The notes: generated from the letters alone by a model not told the origin. A DNA stretch of 64,000 nt from Bradyrhizobium sp. LTSP849 (GCF_000938255.1 NZ_JYMR01000039.1:78189-142188); one strand, 5' to 3'. Positions 33,704 to 42,897 are shown, counted from the stretch's first letter. Program-made: numbers and translations.

Positions 33704-34864
33704 ATGACCGCTGCCCTCCGTTTCGATCCGATCCGCCTGCCCGAGAAGTGCGAGCAATTGCGCAAGGAAGTGCGCGCCTTCCTCGCCGAGGAAATCGCCG
33801 CCGGCACCTTCGATCCGCACAAGCCCAATCGCGAAGACACCGACGCGCCGGAATTTTCCCGCCGGGTCGGCGCCAAGGGCTGGCTCGGGATGACCTGGCC
33901 AAAAAAATATGGCGGCCAGGAGCGCTCCTTCCTCGAGCGCTACGTCGTGACCGAGGAAATGCGTGTGGCCAATGCGCCGACGCGCCGCTTCTTCGTCGCC
34001 GACCGCCAGAGTGGGCCGGTGCTGATCAAATACGCGCCTGAGCACATCAAGATGGAGATTTTGCCGCGCATCTGCCGTGGCGAGATCTGCTTTGCCATCG
34101 GTATGAGCGAGCCGAATTCAGGCTCCGATCTGTTCGCCGCAAAAACGCGCGCGACCAAGACCGACGGCGGCTATCTCATCAACGGCACAAAGATCTGGAC
34201 GTCGTCGGCGCATATCGCCGATTACATGATCGCGATCTTCCGGACCTCGCAGCCGACCAAGGAAAACCGCCGCCATGGCCTGACCCAGTTCCTGGTCAAG
34301 ATGAAGCAGCCGGGCATCCAGGTGAATCCGATCGGCCAGATCACCGGCCAGTACGAGTTCAACGAGGTCGTCTTCACCGACTTCTTCGTGCCCGAGGATC
34401 ACGTGCTGGGCGAAGTCGACGGCGCCTGGAAACAGGCGACGAGCGAGCTCGCTTACGAGCGATCGGGCCCCGAACGTTTCCTCGAAACCTATTACGTGCT
34501 GACCGAGCTGGTCCGCGCGGTCGGTCCCAACCCTGACACACGCAGCGCCGAAGGCATCGGAAGGCTGGTGGCGCAACTCCACACCATGCGGCGGATGTCG
34601 GTCTCTGTCGCCGGCATGCTGCAAGCCGGCAAGGAGCCGGTGGTGGAGGCCTCCATCGTCAAGGACATCGGCACGGTCTGGGAGCAACAACTTCCGCACC
34701 GCGTGCGCGATCTCGCCGCCTTCGTCGAGGAGACCGCGACCAACCGCGAGACGCTGGAGCGGCAGCTCGACTTCGCCATCAAGACCGCACCGAAACTGAC
34801 CATCCAGGGCGGCACCACCGAGGTGCTGCGCGGCATCATCGCGCGCGGACTTGGGCTCCGCTAA
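33704..34864 (+). CDS. Acyl-CoA dehydrogenase, catalytic subunit
   Basis: 386 residues with the complete fold. AIGMSEPNSGSDLF at about 131-144 binds flavin, GTKIWTSSAH follows, and the end reads IQGGTTEVLRGIIARGLGLR. The YEGT-type Glu is replaced by Gly (GGTTE). A candidate base is Glu252 in SELAYERSGPER, the location seen in long-chain, isovaleryl and ChsE-type enzymes. It is coupled to the preceding divergent subunit (18 bases apart) and a crotonase gene 16 bases downstream. Together they could perform alpha,beta-dehydrogenation then hydration or isomerisation of a bulky acyl-CoA. Confidence 0.9.
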   Translation: MTAALRFDPIRLPEKCEQLRKEVRAFLAEEIAAGTFDPHKPNREDTDAPEFSRRVGAKGWLGMTWPKKYGGQERSFLERYVVTEEMRVANAPTRRFFVADRQSGPVLIKYAPEHIKMEILPRICRGEICFAIGMSEPNSGSDLFAAKTRATKTDGGYLINGTKIWTSSAHIADYMIAIFRTSQPTKENRRHGLTQFLVKMKQPGIQVNPIGQITGQYEFNEVVFTDFFVPEDHVLGEVDGAWKQATSELAYERSGPERFLETYYVLTELVRAVGPNPDTRSAEGIGRLVAQLHTMRRMSVSVAGMLQAGKEPVVEASIVKDIGTVWEQQLPHRVRDLAAFVEETATNRETLERQLDFAIKTAPKLTIQGGTTEVLRGIIARGLGLR

Positions 34865-34880
34865 ATCTTCGAGGATCATC

Positions 34881-35699
34881 ATGAGCACCTATAAAGATAT
34901 CGGCGTCGAGAAGGTCGGGCATGTCGGCACCATCGAAATCCGCCGCCCGCCGCTCAACTTCTTCGACATCTCGCTGATCAACCAGATCGCGGACGCACTC
35001 GACGAGTTCGATCGCGACATCGAGATCCGCAGCTCGGTGCTCTCAGCACAGGGCAAGGCGTTCTGCGCCGGCGCCAATTTTGGTGACCCGGCGCGGCAGG
35101 CGCAGGAGGCCCGCGAGGCCGAGAAGACAGCCAAGGGCGACCCGGCCGACAACCTCGGTCCGATCAACCATCTCTACCTCCAGGCCGTCCGCATCTTCCG
35201 CGCCAAGAAGCCGATCGTCGCCGCCGTACAGGGTGCGGCCATCGGCGGCGGTTTGGGCCTCGCAGTCTCGGCTGATTTCCGCGTCACCTGCCCCGAAGCG
35301 CGCTTCTCCGCGAATTTCACCAAGCTCGGCTTCCATCCCGGCTTCGGCCTGACCGTGACGCTGCCCGAGCTGATCGGCAAGAACAACGCTGAGCTGATGT
35401 TCTACACCAGCCGCCGCGTCACCGGCGAAGAAGCGGTCAAATGGGGCCTCGCCAACGAGCTGGTGCCGCAGGACCAGGTGAAGGCAGCCGCGATGAAGCT
35501 CGCCGGCGAGATCGCCGAATGCTCCCCGCTCGGCCTCGTCTCCACCCGCGCCACGATGCGCGCAGGCTTGGCCGATCGCGTCATGGCTGCGACCAATCAC
35601 GAGCTCGAGGAGCAGACGCGGCTGCGCGCGACGGAAGATTTCAAGGAAGGCGTCAAAGCCACGGAAGAGCGGCGCGCGGCGAATTTCAAGGGACGGTGA
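34881..35699 (+). CDS. Enoyl-CoA hydratase/isomerase family protein
   Basis: 272 residues from the ATG at 34881, which has GAGGATC upstream. Crotonase landmarks: AFCAGANFGDP, IGGGLGLAVSADFRV and ARFSANFTKLGFHPGFGLT. The positions of the two catalytic glutamates of hydratases are not Glu here (GGLGL and FTKLG), so an isomerase, hydrolase or a role with another residue is more likely than simple hydration. It is the last gene of the acyl-CoA dehydrogenase operon. Confidence 0.87.
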   Translation: MSTYKDIGVEKVGHVGTIEIRRPPLNFFDISLINQIADALDEFDRDIEIRSSVLSAQGKAFCAGANFGDPARQAQEAREAEKTAKGDPADNLGPINHLYLQAVRIFRAKKPIVAAVQGAAIGGGLGLAVSADFRVTCPEARFSANFTKLGFHPGFGLTVTLPELIGKNNAELMFYTSRRVTGEEAVKWGLANELVPQDQVKAAAMKLAGEIAECSPLGLVSTRATMRAGLADRVMAATNHELEEQTRLRATEDFKEGVKATEERRAANFKGR

Positions 35700-35734
35700 T
35701 TGCGGCGGCGTATTGCTGGGATGCCCTCTCTCAA

Positions 35735-35862
35735 CCCGTCATCCTGAGGCGCGAGCTGTGCGGTGCGCAGCGCCGTACAGGGAGCCTCGAAGGATGAACG
35801 GCCCCGCCGGTGGCCGTCGCCCTTCGAGGCTCGCCGAAGAGGCGAGCACCTCAGGGTGACGG
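35735..35862. repeat. Palindromic intergenic repeat, family C
   Basis: The left end CCCGTCATCCTGAGGCGCGA is mirrored by the right end CACCTCAGGGTGACGG. Inner arms GAGCCTCGAAGGATGA and GCCCTTCGAGGCTC also pair. The element fills the gap between the crotonase gene and the convergent VOC gene. I see no other member in the window. Confidence 0.8.
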
Positions 35863-35872
35863 ATCACTACAA

Positions 35873-36628
35873 TCAACTGATGCGGAACGTCACGCCGCCC
35901 AGCAGGAATTCATTGCCCGCGACCGCAAGTCCTCTCGCCCTGGCGGCATGCAGCACACCCGCAATGTCCGCAACACGAAACTCCAGCGCACTCATGATTT
36001 CGCTGGCGCCCTTCACGAAGCGGAAGCTCGCATTGGGCAGTTTCAATTCGGCGTCGCCACCCGGCGTAACACCAATGATCTTCCCCCAATGCTCCGCCAA
36101 CCCTTGCGGATCCGGGCTCTGCATCTCCACGCCCGTCAGTGCCTGCGTCACATCCTTGCGGATGAACTTCTGCCAGTCCGGCCCCGCGGGCGGATACGCG
36201 CCCAGAATGTCGTCGCTGCCTTCGGTGTGGTTGAACTCGATGAAGGCGGCGCGACAGTCGCGGGGGTGGAGCTGTACGCCGTGATAGGGCGCGTGGTCGA
36301 TCACGTTCGCCGTGCGCACGCCCAGCGCATTGGCGTTGCGGCCGCGCTCATCGGGGTCATTGCAGCAGAAGATCGCCATATAGCCGCCGCGCCCGCCGCT
36401 CTTCTCGATGAAGCGGCTGGCCGTGGTGCCGTCCTTGAACGGCGCCACCACCTCCAGCAGAATCGTGTCGACCGGGAGCAGCGCGTTCTCGAGACCGTAT
36501 TTTGCGACATTGCCGTCGCGATAGCAGACGGCGAGACCCATGATCTCGGCAATGTCGGAGATCACCGGTGCGAGCTGCGGCGCGACCAGGCAGATCTGCC
36601 GCAGCCGCATATAGGGCGCCATGGTCAT
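35873..36628 (-). CDS. VOC-family protein (glyoxalase-like, two half-domains)
   Basis: 251 residues. Two glyoxalase-like modules are visible: MRLRQICLVAPQLAPVISDI at the start and DVTQALTGVEMQSPDPQGLA in the middle, ending ALEFRVADIAGVLHAARARG. There is no signal peptide. The ATG at 36628 overlaps the stop of the upstream crotonase gene by four bases (ATGA), so the two are translationally coupled and it probably acts in the same CoA-linked pathway. Metal-type residues are not obvious enough to predict a reaction. Confidence 0.82.
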   Translation of the reverse strand: MTMAPYMRLRQICLVAPQLAPVISDIAEIMGLAVCYRDGNVAKYGLENALLPVDTILLEVVAPFKDGTTASRFIEKSGGRGGYMAIFCCNDPDERGRNANALGVRTANVIDHAPYHGVQLHPRDCRAAFIEFNHTEGSDDILGAYPPAGPDWQKFIRKDVTQALTGVEMQSPDPQGLAEHWGKIIGVTPGGDAELKLPNASFRFVKGASEIMSALEFRVADIAGVLHAARARGLAVAGNEFLLGGVTFRIS

Positions 36629-37416
36629 GCGCCCTTGAAGGTCGGCTTGCGCTTCTCGACGAAGGCCTTCGCGGCCTCCTTATGGTCCTCGGTGTCGCCG
36701 CAGCGGGTGTGATGGATCGCCTCGCCGTCGAAGCAGTCTTCCAGCGCAAGATGCTCGGCATTGTTGATATTGCGCTTGATGAAGCCGAGCGCGATCGACG
36801 GACCCTGGGCCAGTGACAGCGCGAGCTCGTGCGCGGCCGCATCGATCTCGGCGTCGGGCACGACCCTCGTCACCATGCCGATCGCATGCGCCTCCTTCGC
36901 GGTGAGCACCGGCGAGGTCAGATAGAGCTCGCGCGCCCGCGCGCTGCCGAGCAGCTGGGTCAGGAAATAGGTGCCGCCGTAATCGCCGGAGAAGCCGACT
37001 TTTGCGAAGGCGGTGGTAATCTTGCAAGATTCGCTGGCGACCCGGAGGTCGCAGGACAGTGCCATCGAGAGGCCGGCGCCGGCCGCCGCACCATCAAGCT
37101 GCGCCACCACGGGCTTCGGCATCTGATGCAGGATGCGCGAGACCTCCATGCCGCGGCGCAAATTTGCAAGCTTTTGTTCGAACGGCAGCGGTGCACGGCC
37201 CTCCGCCATCGACTTGACGTCGCCGCCGACGCAGAAGCTGCCGCCCGCGCCCTTGAACAGCACCGCACGCACCTCCGGATCGTCGGCCGCGCGTCGCGCC
37301 GCCTCGACCAAGCCGCGCACCATGTCTGGATTGAGCGCATTCTTGCGCTCGGGGCGGTTCATGGTGATGGTGAGCAGCCCGCCTTCGAGCTTTTGCAGGA
37401 CCATGTCGTTGCTCAT
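36625..37416 (-). CDS. Enoyl-CoA hydratase/isomerase family protein (PaaG-like)
   Basis: 263 residues from the ATG at 37416 with AAGGGAGA upstream. Crotonase elements: SFCVGGDVKSM, AAAGAGLSMALSCDLRV and AFAKVGFSGDYGGTYFLTQL. The Asp in the last motif is the catalytic-type residue of isomerases such as PaaG, and the hydratase glutamates are absent. It probably isomerises a double bond or epoxide of an acyl-CoA. It is preceded on the same strand by a Liv-type binding protein with an intergenic repeat between, and it is coupled to the VOC gene downstream. Confidence 0.87.
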   Translation of the reverse strand: MSNDMVLQKLEGGLLTITMNRPERKNALNPDMVRGLVEAARRAADDPEVRAVLFKGAGGSFCVGGDVKSMAEGRAPLPFEQKLANLRRGMEVSRILHQMPKPVVAQLDGAAAGAGLSMALSCDLRVASESCKITTAFAKVGFSGDYGGTYFLTQLLGSARARELYLTSPVLTAKEAHAIGMVTRVVPDAEIDAAAHELALSLAQGPSIALGFIKRNINNAEHLALEDCFDGEAIHHTRCGDTEDHKEAAKAFVEKRKPTFKGA

Positions 37417-37460
37417 GGGTGTCTCCCTTATTGTTGTTTTGCTCGGTCTCTCACCACACT

Positions 37461-37552
37461 CGTCATTGCGAGGAGCGAAGCGACGAAGCAATCCAGACCG
37501 TCTCTACGGAAACATCTCTGGATTGCTTCGCTTCGCTCCTCGCAAAGACGAG
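37461..37552. repeat. Palindromic intergenic repeat, family D
   Basis: CGTCATTGCGAGGAGCGAAG on the left is mirrored by CTTCGCTCCTCGCAAAGACG on the right, with inner arms GCAATCCAGA and TCTGGATTGC. The copy at 38936-39015 belongs to the same family. It lies within a minus-strand gene pair (binding protein then crotonase) and could reduce read-through between them. Confidence 0.85.
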
Positions 37553-37554
37553 GT

Positions 37555-38760
37555 TTATTTTTTGACCAGCGGGCAGCGCGACTGCTCCAGCGATTGGAAC
37601 GCCTCGTTGCCGGGCACTGTGGCGAGCAGCTTGTAGTCGTCCCAGCGGCCTTTTGACTCCGACGGCTTCTTCACCTCGAACAGGTACATGTCGTGCACCA
37701 TGCGGCCGTCCTCGCGGATCTTGCCGTTCTTGGCAAAGAAGTCGTTGATCGGCGTTTCCTTCATCACCTTCATCACGGCCGCAGAGTCGGTCGTACCGGC
37801 CGCCTTCACGGCCTTCAGATAGTGCGTGACGGAGGAATAGACGCCGGCCTGCGCCGACGTCGGCGGCCGTTTCATGCGCTCGGTGAACCGCTTCGAGAAT
37901 GCGCGCGTGTCGTCGTTGAGGTCCCAGTAGAAGGCCTCCGCCAGCAGCAGGCCCTGCGCGGTCTCCAGTCCGATCGAGTCGATATCGGTGACGAAAGCGA
38001 GCAGCGGCGAGATTTTCTGGCCGCCTTTCATGATCCCGAACTCGGCCGACTGCTTGATGGCGTTGACGGTGTCGCCGCCGGCATTGGCAAGCCCGATCAC
38101 CTTGGCCTTGGAGGCCTGCGCCTGGAGCAGGAAGGAGGAGAAGTCCGACGTGTTTAGCGGATGCCGCACGTTGCCCAGCACCTTGCCGCCGGTCTTGACG
38201 ACGACGTTGCTGGTGTCCTTCTCGAGATCCTGGCCGAAGGCGTAATCGGCGGTGAGGAAGAACCAGGTATCAAGCCCCGACTTCACGGCGGCAAGGCCGG
38301 TCACGTTGGCCTGGCCGAACGTGTCGAACACGTAGTGCACGGTGTAGGGACCGCAGGCCTCGTTGGTGAGGCGGATCGATCCGGGGCCGTTGAACATGAT
38401 AATCTTGTTGCGCGCTTTCGCGATCTCGCCGGCGGCAAGCGCGGTCGCGGAGGCCGCTACGTCGTAGATCATCTCGACGCCCTGGTTGTCGAGCATGTCG
38501 CGGGCAATGTTGGCGGACAGATCGGCCTTGTTGAGATGGTCGGCGGCCAGCACCTGGATCTTGCGTCCCAGCACCTCGCCGCCGAAATCCTCCACCGCCA
38601 TCTTGGCCGCAGTCTCGCTGCCCGGACCGGTGATGTCGGCATAAAGGCTCGACATGTCGAGGATACCGCCGATCTTCAGGGGCGGCTTGTCCTGGGCCTG
38701 CACCGCGCTCGCACTCAGGGCGAACGACGCCGCAAAAATGCCCGACAAAATTTTCTTCAT
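37555..38760 (-). CDS. ABC transporter substrate-binding protein, branched-chain amino acid type (LivK/Periplasmic_BP 6)
   Basis: 401 residues from the ATG at 38760 with AGGGAGG upstream. A Sec leader (MKKILSGIFAASFALSASA, cleavage after VQA) precedes LKIGGILDMSSLYADITGPG, the first strand of Leu/Ile/Val-type binding proteins. The conserved DVAASATAL and VTDIDSIGLETAQGLLL blocks follow. No permease or ATPase is adjacent. Related receptors often bind aromatic acids, and the crotonase and VOC genes downstream suggest such a ligand. Confidence 0.88.
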   Translation of the reverse strand: MKKILSGIFAASFALSASAVQAQDKPPLKIGGILDMSSLYADITGPGSETAAKMAVEDFGGEVLGRKIQVLAADHLNKADLSANIARDMLDNQGVEMIYDVAASATALAAGEIAKARNKIIMFNGPGSIRLTNEACGPYTVHYVFDTFGQANVTGLAAVKSGLDTWFFLTADYAFGQDLEKDTSNVVVKTGGKVLGNVRHPLNTSDFSSFLLQAQASKAKVIGLANAGGDTVNAIKQSAEFGIMKGGQKISPLLAFVTDIDSIGLETAQGLLLAEAFYWDLNDDTRAFSKRFTERMKRPPTSAQAGVYSSVTHYLKAVKAAGTTDSAAVMKVMKETPINDFFAKNGKIREDGRMVHDMYLFEVKKPSESKGRWDDYKLLATVPGNEAFQSLEQSRCPLVKK

Positions 38761-39090
38761 CAAAAAAAGACCTCCCTTGATCGCGCCGCGCTCTATTGGC
38801 GGCTTGATTATCGCTGTTGCCGCAATCATGCCGCATGGGCGAGAGCGCAGCAAGCGCGGTGCGTTACCAAGATACGATTGGCACACGTGTTTTCCGCAAA
38901 GCGGAATGGTGGAGTGCCGCAAAATGTCTCAACTTCGTCATTGCGAGCGGAGCGAAGCAATCCATACTGTCTCCACGGAAAGATTTTGGGTTGCTTCGCT
39001 CCGCTCGCAATGACGGAGTGTGAGGAAGCCCCTTCGCCGCTTGCTCGATTTGCGTTAAGAGTAGAACGCAGCTCAACCTCTCCGGGCAAC
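38761..39090. other. Intergenic region with repeat, between divergent genes
   Basis: These 330 bases separate the minus-strand Liv-type receptor from the plus-strand SNase-like gene. They hold the receptor's ribosome site (38764-38775), the family D repeat at 38936-39015 and presumably both promoters. No further ORF is convincing. Confidence 0.6.
38936..39015. repeat. Palindromic intergenic repeat, family D (second copy)
   Basis: CGTCATTGCGAGCGGAGCGA on the left pairs with TCGCTCCGCTCGCAATGACG on the right; the inner part contains GAAGCAATCCA and GGGTTGCTTC. It is almost a perfect long hairpin and matches the copy at 37461-37552. Confidence 0.88.
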
Positions 39091-39864
39091 GTGAAGCGAA
39101 CGACTTTCCTGCTCATTGCCGCAACATTTCTGCTTGCGTCGCGCCATGCCGCGCTCGCGGCGGCCTGCCAGTTCGAGTCTCAGGGCGAGGGTCGTGTCGC
39201 AGCAATCGTCGATGCGCGCAGCGTGCGCCTCGATGACGGGCGCGAAATCCGCCTCACCGGCATCGAGCCGACGGGGACGACGAAGCAGGCGCTGACCTCG
39301 CAGCTCGTCGGCCGCGACGTGACGCTGCGCGGCACCGACGACACGCCCGACCGCTATGGCCGCCAGGGCGCGCTCATGTTCGTCGCTGAGAGCGATACCT
39401 CCGTGCAGGCCATGCTGCTCGCCCAGGGCGACGCACTCGTCTCCGCCGAGATTGCGGACAAGGGCTGCGCGGCCGCCCTGATGGCGGCGGAGGCCGAGGC
39501 GCGGCGGCAAAAAAAGGGCAACTGGGCTGACCCGTCGGCCATAAAAAACGCGGAAAGTCCGGACGATATTTTGGCCGGGATCGGGCGCTTTATGGTGCTC
39601 GAGGGCAAAGTCCTGTCGGTCCGGCAAGCTGGGGCAGTGACCTACCTCAACTTCGGTCGGAACTGGACACGCGGCTTCGCCGTGACTATTTCAAGGCGCA
39701 CGTTGCCGGCGTTTGAAAGCGCCGGAATGACCCTTAAGTCCCTGGAAAATAGGCGTATTCGCGTTCGGGGCTGGGTTGAGGGGACGACGGGGCCGCGTAT
39801 CGATGTGCTTCGGGTGGGACAGGTCGAGTTGCTGGGCGCAAACGAGCCAGGGGTAAGGCCCTAA
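39091..39864 (+). CDS. Exported thermonuclease-like (SNase fold) protein
   Basis: 257 residues from a GTG at 39091. The leader (KRTTFLLIAATFLLASRHAA, cleavage after ALA) is followed by an SNase/OB domain: GEGRVAAIVDARSVRLDDGR, EIRLTGIEP, RYGRQGALMFVAESD and QAMLLAQGDALVS, with the final AEAEARRQKKGNWAD. One catalytic-type Arg (RLTG) and another (RYGR) are present, but the usual PE motif that provides the catalytic Glu reads PTGTT. A C-terminal ~100 residues form an extra beta domain. It could be a nuclease-derived binding protein rather than an active enzyme. Confidence 0.8.
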   Translation: MKRTTFLLIAATFLLASRHAALAAACQFESQGEGRVAAIVDARSVRLDDGREIRLTGIEPTGTTKQALTSQLVGRDVTLRGTDDTPDRYGRQGALMFVAESDTSVQAMLLAQGDALVSAEIADKGCAAALMAAEAEARRQKKGNWADPSAIKNAESPDDILAGIGRFMVLEGKVLSVRQAGAVTYLNFGRNWTRGFAVTISRRTLPAFESAGMTLKSLENRRIRVRGWVEGTTGPRIDVLRVGQVELLGANEPGVRP

Positions 39865-39888
39865 AGGGCCAGGCACGGGTTAGACGAC

Positions 39889-41388
39889 GTGAATGGGGTG
39901 CTAGGACGGCACGGACGAGGTGATGGCCGCCGCCTGCGGGCTGCGCCGGCCGTGCTATGCCTTGTGCTGGGTACAGCCCTCGCCGGCTGCGGCGACATGA
40001 ACCGGTTCCAGACCGCGGCGACGACGCCGACAATCGCGATGCCCAAGCCGAAGCCGGCCGTCGCCCAGACCCCCGCCACCGAAAAGGAGCACGAGCGCAT
40101 CCTGGCGAGCTATGGCGGCACCTATGACGACCCCAGGCTCGAATCTCTGGTCAGCAAAACCGTCGACCGGCTGGTTGCCGCCTCCGATCGTCCCGACCAG
40201 GGCTACAGGGTCACCATCCTCAATTCCGGCGCCGTGAACGCCTTCGCGCTGCCGAACGGACAGCTCTACGTCACGCGCGGACTTCTTGCGCTTGCAAGCG
40301 ATACGTCGGAATTGTCCTCGGTGCTGAGCCACGAGATGGCGCATGTGCTGTCCAAGCACGCGGCGATGCGCGAGGACCAGGCCCGCCAGGCCGCGATCGT
40401 CACTCGCGTCGTCACCGACATGAGCACCGATCCCGATCTCACCGCGCTCGCACTCGCCAAGACCAAGCTGACCATGGCGAGTTTTTCGCGCAACCAGGAG
40501 TTCGAGGCTGACGGCATCGGCGTCGGTATCTCCGCCAAGGCACATTTCGACCCGTATGGCGCGGCACGTTTCCTCTCGGCGATGGAGCGCAATGCCGAGT
40601 TGAAGGCCGGCAAGACCACGCTCGATCCGCGCGCACAGGATTTCACCTCGTCGCATCCGGCAACCCCCGAGCGCGTGCAGAACGCGCAGACGATCGCGCG
40701 GCAATACGTCGCCCCGGAAGGTGGCGAGCGCGACCGCGAGAGCTACCTCGCCGCGATCGACAACCTCGTCTATGGCGAAGACCCCAGCGAAGGCTTTGTC
40801 CGCGGCCGGCGTTTCCTGCATCCCAAGCTCGGCTTCACCTTCCAGGCGCCGGACAATTTTACGCTCGACAACACTGCGCAGGCGGTGATCGGCGTGCGCG
40901 AGGGCGGCTCGCAGGCGATGCGCTTCGACGTGGTACGGGTGCCGGCCGAGCAGTCGCTCGGCGATTACCTCAATTCGGGCTGGATGGAAGGCGTCGAGAA
41001 GGCCTCCATCGAGGATATCACCATCAACGGCTTCCCGGCCGCTTCCGCTACTGCCAAGGGCGATCAGTGGCAGTTCAAGATCTATGCGCTGCGCTTCGGC
41101 AGCGACGTCTACCGCTTCATCTTCGCCACGCGGCAGAAGTCGACCGAGAGCGAGCGCAATGCGCGCGAGACCGTCAATTCATTCCGCCGTTTGACGCTCG
41201 AAGAGATCCAGGCCGCGCGTCCGCTGCGCATCAAGGTCATCACCGTGCAGCCCGGCGACACTGTGGAATCGATGTCCCACCGCATGGCCGGCGTCGATCA
41301 CCCCGCCGAACGCTTCCGTGTGCTGAACGGCCTCGACGCGCATGCGCAGGTGAAGGTGCGCGACCGCGTGAAGATCGTGACGGATTGA
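39889..41388 (+). CDS. M48-family metalloprotease, lipoprotein (BepA/LoiP-like)
   Basis: 499 residues from a GTG at 39889. The lipobox LAGC places the lipidated Cys at residue 34. The peptidase domain has the zinc site HEMAH at 148-152 and a downstream EFEAD (204-208) for the third ligand. A middle domain of unknown fold is followed by a C-terminal LysM-like motif (ITVQPGDTVESMSHRMAG). It is probably an outer-membrane or periplasmic quality-control protease. It starts 24 bases after the SNase-like gene on the same strand. The 41434 half repeat lies downstream. Confidence 0.9.
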   Translation: MNGVLGRHGRGDGRRLRAAPAVLCLVLGTALAGCGDMNRFQTAATTPTIAMPKPKPAVAQTPATEKEHERILASYGGTYDDPRLESLVSKTVDRLVAASDRPDQGYRVTILNSGAVNAFALPNGQLYVTRGLLALASDTSELSSVLSHEMAHVLSKHAAMREDQARQAAIVTRVVTDMSTDPDLTALALAKTKLTMASFSRNQEFEADGIGVGISAKAHFDPYGAARFLSAMERNAELKAGKTTLDPRAQDFTSSHPATPERVQNAQTIARQYVAPEGGERDRESYLAAIDNLVYGEDPSEGFVRGRRFLHPKLGFTFQAPDNFTLDNTAQAVIGVREGGSQAMRFDVVRVPAEQSLGDYLNSGWMEGVEKASIEDITINGFPAASATAKGDQWQFKIYALRFGSDVYRFIFATRQKSTESERNARETVNSFRRLTLEEIQAARPLRIKVITVQPGDTVESMSHRMAGVDHPAERFRVLNGLDAHAQVKVRDRVKIVTD

Positions 41389-41433
41389 GGCGCGGTCTGG
41401 TAGCTCCAGCGTGCTTCAACAACTCTCAGTGGG

Positions 41434-41463
41434 GTAATGGGTCCTGGCTTTCGCCAGGACGAC
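41434..41463. repeat. Single diverged arm of repeat family A
   Basis: TAATGGGTCCTGGCTTTCGC followed by CAGGACGAC resembles one arm of the repeats at 4715 and 31418 with several changes. No partner arm is present nearby, so it looks like a decayed or half element between the M48 and MFS genes. Confidence 0.65.
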
Positions 41464-41477
41464 ATCCGGGTGAATTT

Positions 41478-42806
41478 TTAAGCGCCCGCGTCCATATCCC
41501 CGGCCTCGCGCTGGCCACTGAGCCAGAGCGCGAGCAGTGTCCAGAATGCGCCGGACAGGAGATACGCGCCCGAAGCGATGACGCCGAGATTGGTGGCGAG
41601 CAGCAGCGCGACGAGCGGAGCGAAGCCTGCGCCGAACAGCCAGGCCATATCGGAGGTCAGCGCCGAGGCCGTGTAGCGGTAGGCCTGTTTGAAGTTCGAG
41701 GCGATCGCGCCGGAGGACTGGCCGAACGATAGGCCGAGCAGGATGAAGCCGATCACCATGTAGATGGTCTCGCCGAACGCGCCGGCGTCAAGCAACTGCG
41801 GCGCGAAGCCGCTATAGACCGCGATCGCGATCGCCGATCCCATCAGCAGCGGCTTGCGGCCGACGCGGTCAGCGATGACGCCGGAGGCCACGATCGCGGC
41901 GACGCCGAACACCGCGGCGACGATCTCGATGATCAGGAAGCGCACCGGGCTTTCGCGGGTGAACAGAAACACCCAGGACAGCGGAAACACGGTGACCATG
42001 TGGAACAGCGCGAAGCTCGCCAGAGGCGCGAACGCGCCGAGCATGATATTCTGGCCTTCACGCGCGACCGTCTCGGAGATGCGCGAGGGCTGCAATTCGC
42101 GAGTCTCGAACAGCGAGGCATATTCCTCGGTCGTCACCATGCGCAGGCGCGCGAACAGTGCCACGACGTTGATGGCGAAGGCGACGAAGAAGGGATAGCG
42201 CCAACCCCAGTCGAAGAAATCGTCGGCCGACAGGTTTCCGGCGAAATAAGCGAACAGCGCGCTCGCCACGATCAGCCCGAGCGGCGCGCCAAGCTGGGGC
42301 ACCATCGCGTACCAGCCGCGCTGGGAGGGTGGCGCATTCAGCGCCAAGAGCGAAGCCATACCGTCCCAGGCGCCGCCCCAGGCCAGACCCTGTGCGATAC
42401 GCGCCAGCGCGAGCAGCCAGATCGCGGCACTACCGATCTCGTGATAGCCGGGCAGGAACGCGAGCGCGACGGTGGCGGTGCCGAGCAGGAACAGCGCCGA
42501 GACCAGCTTGGCCGTCTTGCCGTATTCCCGATCGACCGTCATGAAGATGACAGTTCCGATCGGCCGCGCGATGAAGGCCAGCGCGAAGATCATGAAGGCA
42601 TAGAGAGTGCCGGTCAGCTCGCTGGTGAAGGGGAATACCAAGCGCGGGAACACGATCACCGAGGCGATCGCGTAGACGAAGAAGTCGAAGAATTCCGAGG
42701 TCCGGCCGATGATGACGCCGATGGCGATCTCGCCGGGACTGGCCTGGTCGTGGCCGTGCTCGCCCGAGTGGATGTCTGCCATTGCGGGGGTCTGTGCCGT
42801 CGCCAT
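41478..42806 (-). CDS. MFS transporter, metabolite:H+ symporter (MHS) type
   Basis: 442 residues with about twelve membrane helices. The N-terminal motif IGRTSEFFDFFVYAIASVIV and the loop GAWDGMASLLALNAPPSQRG are characteristic of MHS (shikimate/proline/dicarboxylate) symporters. The second half contains VIADRVGRKPLLMG. The ATG at 42806 starts a short His/Gly-rich tail before helix 1. It is divergent from the cyo operon across about 180 bases that include a perfect palindrome. The likely substrate is a small organic acid. Confidence 0.88.
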   Translation of the reverse strand: MATAQTPAMADIHSGEHGHDQASPGEIAIGVIIGRTSEFFDFFVYAIASVIVFPRLVFPFTSELTGTLYAFMIFALAFIARPIGTVIFMTVDREYGKTAKLVSALFLLGTATVALAFLPGYHEIGSAAIWLLALARIAQGLAWGGAWDGMASLLALNAPPSQRGWYAMVPQLGAPLGLIVASALFAYFAGNLSADDFFDWGWRYPFFVAFAINVVALFARLRMVTTEEYASLFETRELQPSRISETVAREGQNIMLGAFAPLASFALFHMVTVFPLSWVFLFTRESPVRFLIIEIVAAVFGVAAIVASGVIADRVGRKPLLMGSAIAIAVYSGFAPQLLDAGAFGETIYMVIGFILLGLSFGQSSGAIASNFKQAYRYTASALTSDMAWLFGAGFAPLVALLLATNLGVIASGAYLLSGAFWTLLALWLSGQREAGDMDAGA

Positions 42807-42897
42807 GCGTGCGCCCTTAACGTCCTGAAAACCAAAGCCGACCACCCGGCGGGCGCCGGGCAATCTGCCCTTGTGTGGCCCAACATTCCGCACTGCA

